DNA of 7,124 nt from Caldifarciminota bacterium (GTDB taxonomy: Bacteria > Hydrothermota > Hydrothermia > B15-G9 > DRBW01): the NCBI GenBank assembly GCA_011042705.1, contig DRBW01000023.1, positions 1 to 7,124 on the forward strand, in the 5' to 3' direction. Below, piece after piece: positions 5,498 to 7,124 of this stretch. A program made the translations under genes and the position numbers. The first letter of the stretch is position 1. The number at the start of each line of letters is the position of its first letter. The notes beneath the pieces are model-generated. The model searched no databases and had not been told where the DNA came from. It saw only the letters and a program-made list of their open reading frames with translations.

Positions 5498-6256
5498 ATG
5501 GGGAAGTTTAGCCTTTCGATTCTTTTTATAGTTCTGGCGCTAATTTCCTGCGCGAAAAAAGCCGAAAGGGGCAATCTCTCCGGGCCGGCTTCCTATTTTG
5601 AATATGCGAAAAACCTATACGACCGCGGCAAATACGAGAAAGCCAAGGAAGCTTTTGAGGGATTTCTCTTCCGGTACCCCACATCCATCTATGCCGACGA
5701 CGCGCAGTTTTTCCTCGCAGAATGTCACCTCTTGACAGGCGACTATGACGGCGCCATATCGGAATTCCGGTTCTTCCTGAGAAGCTTTCCGGGGAGCGAA
5801 TACAGGAGGAGGGCCTATCTGGATCTCGCCAGAGCTTATCTGATGAAATCAAAGGACCCGGAACTGGATCAGAGCGACACGCAAAAAGCCATTGAAATAC
5901 TCAGGGATTTCCTCAGCAGGTATCAGAGCGGAGAGGAAACGGATGAGGCCCGCGACCTGCTCAAAAGGGCGAAAGAAAGGCTCGCGGCGAAAACCCTCAG
6001 AGCCGCGAAGCTATACGAGGTCCTGGGGAAATACGGCTCCGCGAGGATTTATCTGGATTACCTCTTCGCCAACTATCCCGGGACGAAATCCGCCCAGGAA
6101 GGGAAACTCCTCCTCGCCAGGGTCGAGTACCTCGAGGGCGAAAGGGATTCTGCCATCGCACTGCTCGACAGCATCATCGCGGACCCCGACATCTCCCCTG
6201 ACATCGCCGAGAGGGCATCATCGATGAGGAAAAAAATCCTGAAGGGAAACCGTTGA
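5498..6256 (+). CDS. bamD: Outer membrane assembly lipoprotein BamD (YfiO family)
   Basis: Lipoprotein of 252 aa that scaffolds the BAM complex on the periplasmic face of the outer membrane, where it works with BamA in folding beta-barrel proteins. Residues 1-18 form a lipoprotein signal ending in LISC, with Cys18 as lipid anchor. The rest is a string of TPR-like helix pairs, starting at about 33 (YFEYAKNLYDRGKYEKAKEAF), 67, 105, 165 and 202. RRAYLDLARAYLMKSKDPELDQ followed by DTQKAIEILRDFL matches the BamD core, including the DQ-x-x-T segment. The length is typical of the family. An in-frame stop at 5483 makes the ATG at 5498 the first possible ATG. Its stop shares one base with the nadD start, so the two are co-transcribed. 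A general periplasmic TPR lipoprotein is the only serious alternative. Confidence 0.88.
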   Translation: MGKFSLSILFIVLALISCAKKAERGNLSGPASYFEYAKNLYDRGKYEKAKEAFEGFLFRYPTSIYADDAQFFLAECHLLTGDYDGAISEFRFFLRSFPGSEYRRRAYLDLARAYLMKSKDPELDQSDTQKAIEILRDFLSRYQSGEETDEARDLLKRAKERLAAKTLRAAKLYEVLGKYGSARIYLDYLFANYPGTKSAQEGKLLLARVEYLEGERDSAIALLDSIIADPDISPDIAERASSMRKKILKGNR

Positions 6257-6843
6257 TGGAGAAAATAGGGGTCTTCGGAGGACGTTTCGACCCCATACAC
6301 ACGGGGCACCTGATAGTCGCCCTCGATGCCCTCGAGATCCTTGGATTGACCAGGGTCTATTTCCTGGTGAGTTATAACGCTCCCCACAAGGAATCGAGGG
6401 CCGGATTCGATGACCGCCTTGAAATGGCACGACTGGCCACGGAGGACAATCCGCAGTTCCACCCCCTCGACATCGAGGGAAGGCTTTCCCTGGAAAAGAG
6501 TTATACCTACCTGGTGATGAAAAAGCTGAAAGAGGAACTCGGCCCCGAGGGGGAATATTATCTCCTCATGGGTGCCGACCAGTTCAACCAGTTCAGAACC
6601 TGGTATGAGTACCGCAGACTCGCGGAGTTATCGTATATCGCCGTCCTCCGGAGGCCCCATCAGGAACTCGACGAAAGCATCCTGGAGGAACTCGGGGACA
6701 GGGTCGTGACCCTGAGGACCCGTTTAATCGAGATATCGTCCACCGAGATAAGGTCCCGGGTGAAAGAAGGAAAGTCCATAAAATACCTGGTTCCGCCCTC
6801 CGTGGCGAGATACATAGAGGAAAAAGGTCTTTACAGAGATTAA
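6256..6843 (+). CDS. nadD: Nicotinate-nucleotide adenylyltransferase NadD
   Basis: Cytoplasmic enzyme of 195 aa that joins ATP and nicotinate mononucleotide to form deamido-NAD, the penultimate step of NAD synthesis. The nucleotidyltransferase signature GGRFDPIHTGH is at 8-18 with the HxGH motif intact, LMGADQF at 104-110 precedes FRTWYEY, and ISSTEIR at 160-166 is the C-terminal ATP-binding motif; the protein ends in VPPSVARYIEEKGLY, typical of NadD. Length is normal. The start is the ATG at 6256, whose A is the last base of the bamD stop (TGATG); a TTG one codon earlier is possible. AAGGG about 9 nt upstream may act as ribosome site. Phosphopantetheine adenylyltransferase (CoaD) shares the fold but is shorter and lacks these NadD-type features. 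Confidence 0.95.
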   Translation: MEKIGVFGGRFDPIHTGHLIVALDALEILGLTRVYFLVSYNAPHKESRAGFDDRLEMARLATEDNPQFHPLDIEGRLSLEKSYTYLVMKKLKEELGPEGEYYLLMGADQFNQFRTWYEYRRLAELSYIAVLRRPHQELDESILEELGDRVVTLRTRLIEISSTEIRSRVKEGKSIKYLVPPSVARYIEEKGLYRD

Positions 6844-6847
6844 AAGA

Positions 6848-6876
6848 TTGACATATAAAAGGCCGAGAATTATTAT
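6848..6876 (+). promoter_or_regulatory. Sigma70-type promoter after nadD
   Basis: A perfect TTGACA (6848-6853), a 17-bp spacer and TATTAT (6871-6876, 5 of 6) begin 4 bp after the nadD stop. The start point would be near 6883, leaving about an 11-nt leader before the ATG at 6894, with at most a weak GGG as ribosome site. No terminator is seen after nadD, so the next gene may receive both transcripts. Confidence 0.75.
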
Positions 6877-6893
6877 AAACGGGTTTGATAGCT

Positions 6894-7124
6894 ATGAGAG
6901 AGGAGATAAAAAATCTGCTGGAGCTTCAGAGAGTAGATCTGGAGCTTGATAGGATCGAGAGAAGGAAGGACGAGATACCTGAAGAGATCCGAATCCTTCA
7001 GAAACAGCTCGAGGACGAGGAGAACAAATTCGAATCCTTCCTCGAGGAACTGATGAACCTGGAGAAAAAGCTCAAGCAGCTGAACCTGGATCTGGAGGAC
7101 AACGAGGAGAGAATCAAAAAATAC
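6894..7124 (+). CDS. Coiled-coil protein, probable C4 zinc-ribbon (DUF164/CdsZ-like) family (partial, C-terminus outside window)
   Basis: 77 codons are visible before the window ends. The sequence begins MREEIKNLLELQRVDLELD and continues as a very charged Glu/Lys/Leu-rich helix with heptad character to the edge. This N-terminal pattern (L-x-x-LQ-x-x-D followed by RIERRKDEIPEEI) matches the long coiled coil that precedes the four-Cys zinc ribbon in PF02591/DUF164 proteins (usually about 240 aa); the zinc ribbon itself would lie outside the window and cannot be checked. The ATG at 6894 fits the promoter spacing; an in-frame TTG at 6885 would add three residues. Function of the family is poorly defined. 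Other coiled-coil proteins are possible alternatives. Confidence 0.7.
   Translation, partial: MREEIKNLLELQRVDLELDRIERRKDEIPEEIRILQKQLEDEENKFESFLEELMNLEKKLKQLNLDLEDNEERIKKY

Noticed and set aside
1..7124. CRISPR array, insertion sequence, tRNA or defence system
   Set aside because: I found no regularly spaced repeats, transposase or integrase motifs, tRNA-like folds or known defence domains; the window reads as ordinary chromosome.

Overview
The window is about 7.1 kb of compact bacterial chromosome. Organism: the BamD-type outer-membrane lipoprotein points to a diderm (Gram-negative) bacterium. Frequent AGG/AGA arginine and ATA isoleucine codons and Lys/Glu-rich proteins would fit a thermophile, and the gene set would suit an uncultured or little-studied phylum, but I cannot assign a taxon from this sequence. 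I see no mobile element, CRISPR array, tRNA or rRNA.

Minus strand, right part of the leftward block (5341 to 2945): an exported metallo-beta-lactamase-fold protein, a zinc-ribbon Nudix hydrolase starting one base after it, and a secreted protein that appears to join TolB-like propeller blades to a Spy/CpxP-like helical tail. A perfect 19-bp palindrome sits just upstream of the metallo-beta-lactamase promoter.

Minus strand, left part (2835 to 1): a thiamin-precursor uptake operon. A sigma70-type promoter is followed by a clear TPP riboswitch, then a SAM-dependent methyltransferase, an ABC ATPase (ThiZ-like), a permease (ThiX-like) and a pyrimidine-precursor binding lipoprotein (ThiY/NMT1-like, cut by the window edge). 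Every gene junction overlaps (4, 11 and 4 bp), so one riboswitch acting on translation of the first gene could control all four by coupling. Two mutually exclusive RNA pairings that would expose or hide the first ribosome-binding site can be read directly. The least expected element is the methyltransferase as the riboswitch-proximal gene.

Plus strand (5458 to 7124): bamD (outer-membrane protein assembly), nadD (NAD biosynthesis) overlapping it by one base, and the start of a coiled-coil protein resembling the C4 zinc-ribbon (DUF164/CdsZ) family with its own promoter. Three promoters in the window (two divergent ones around 5350-5486 and one at 6848) lie so close to their start codons that the transcripts would be leaderless or nearly so, while genes inside the thi operon have ordinary Shine-Dalgarno sites.
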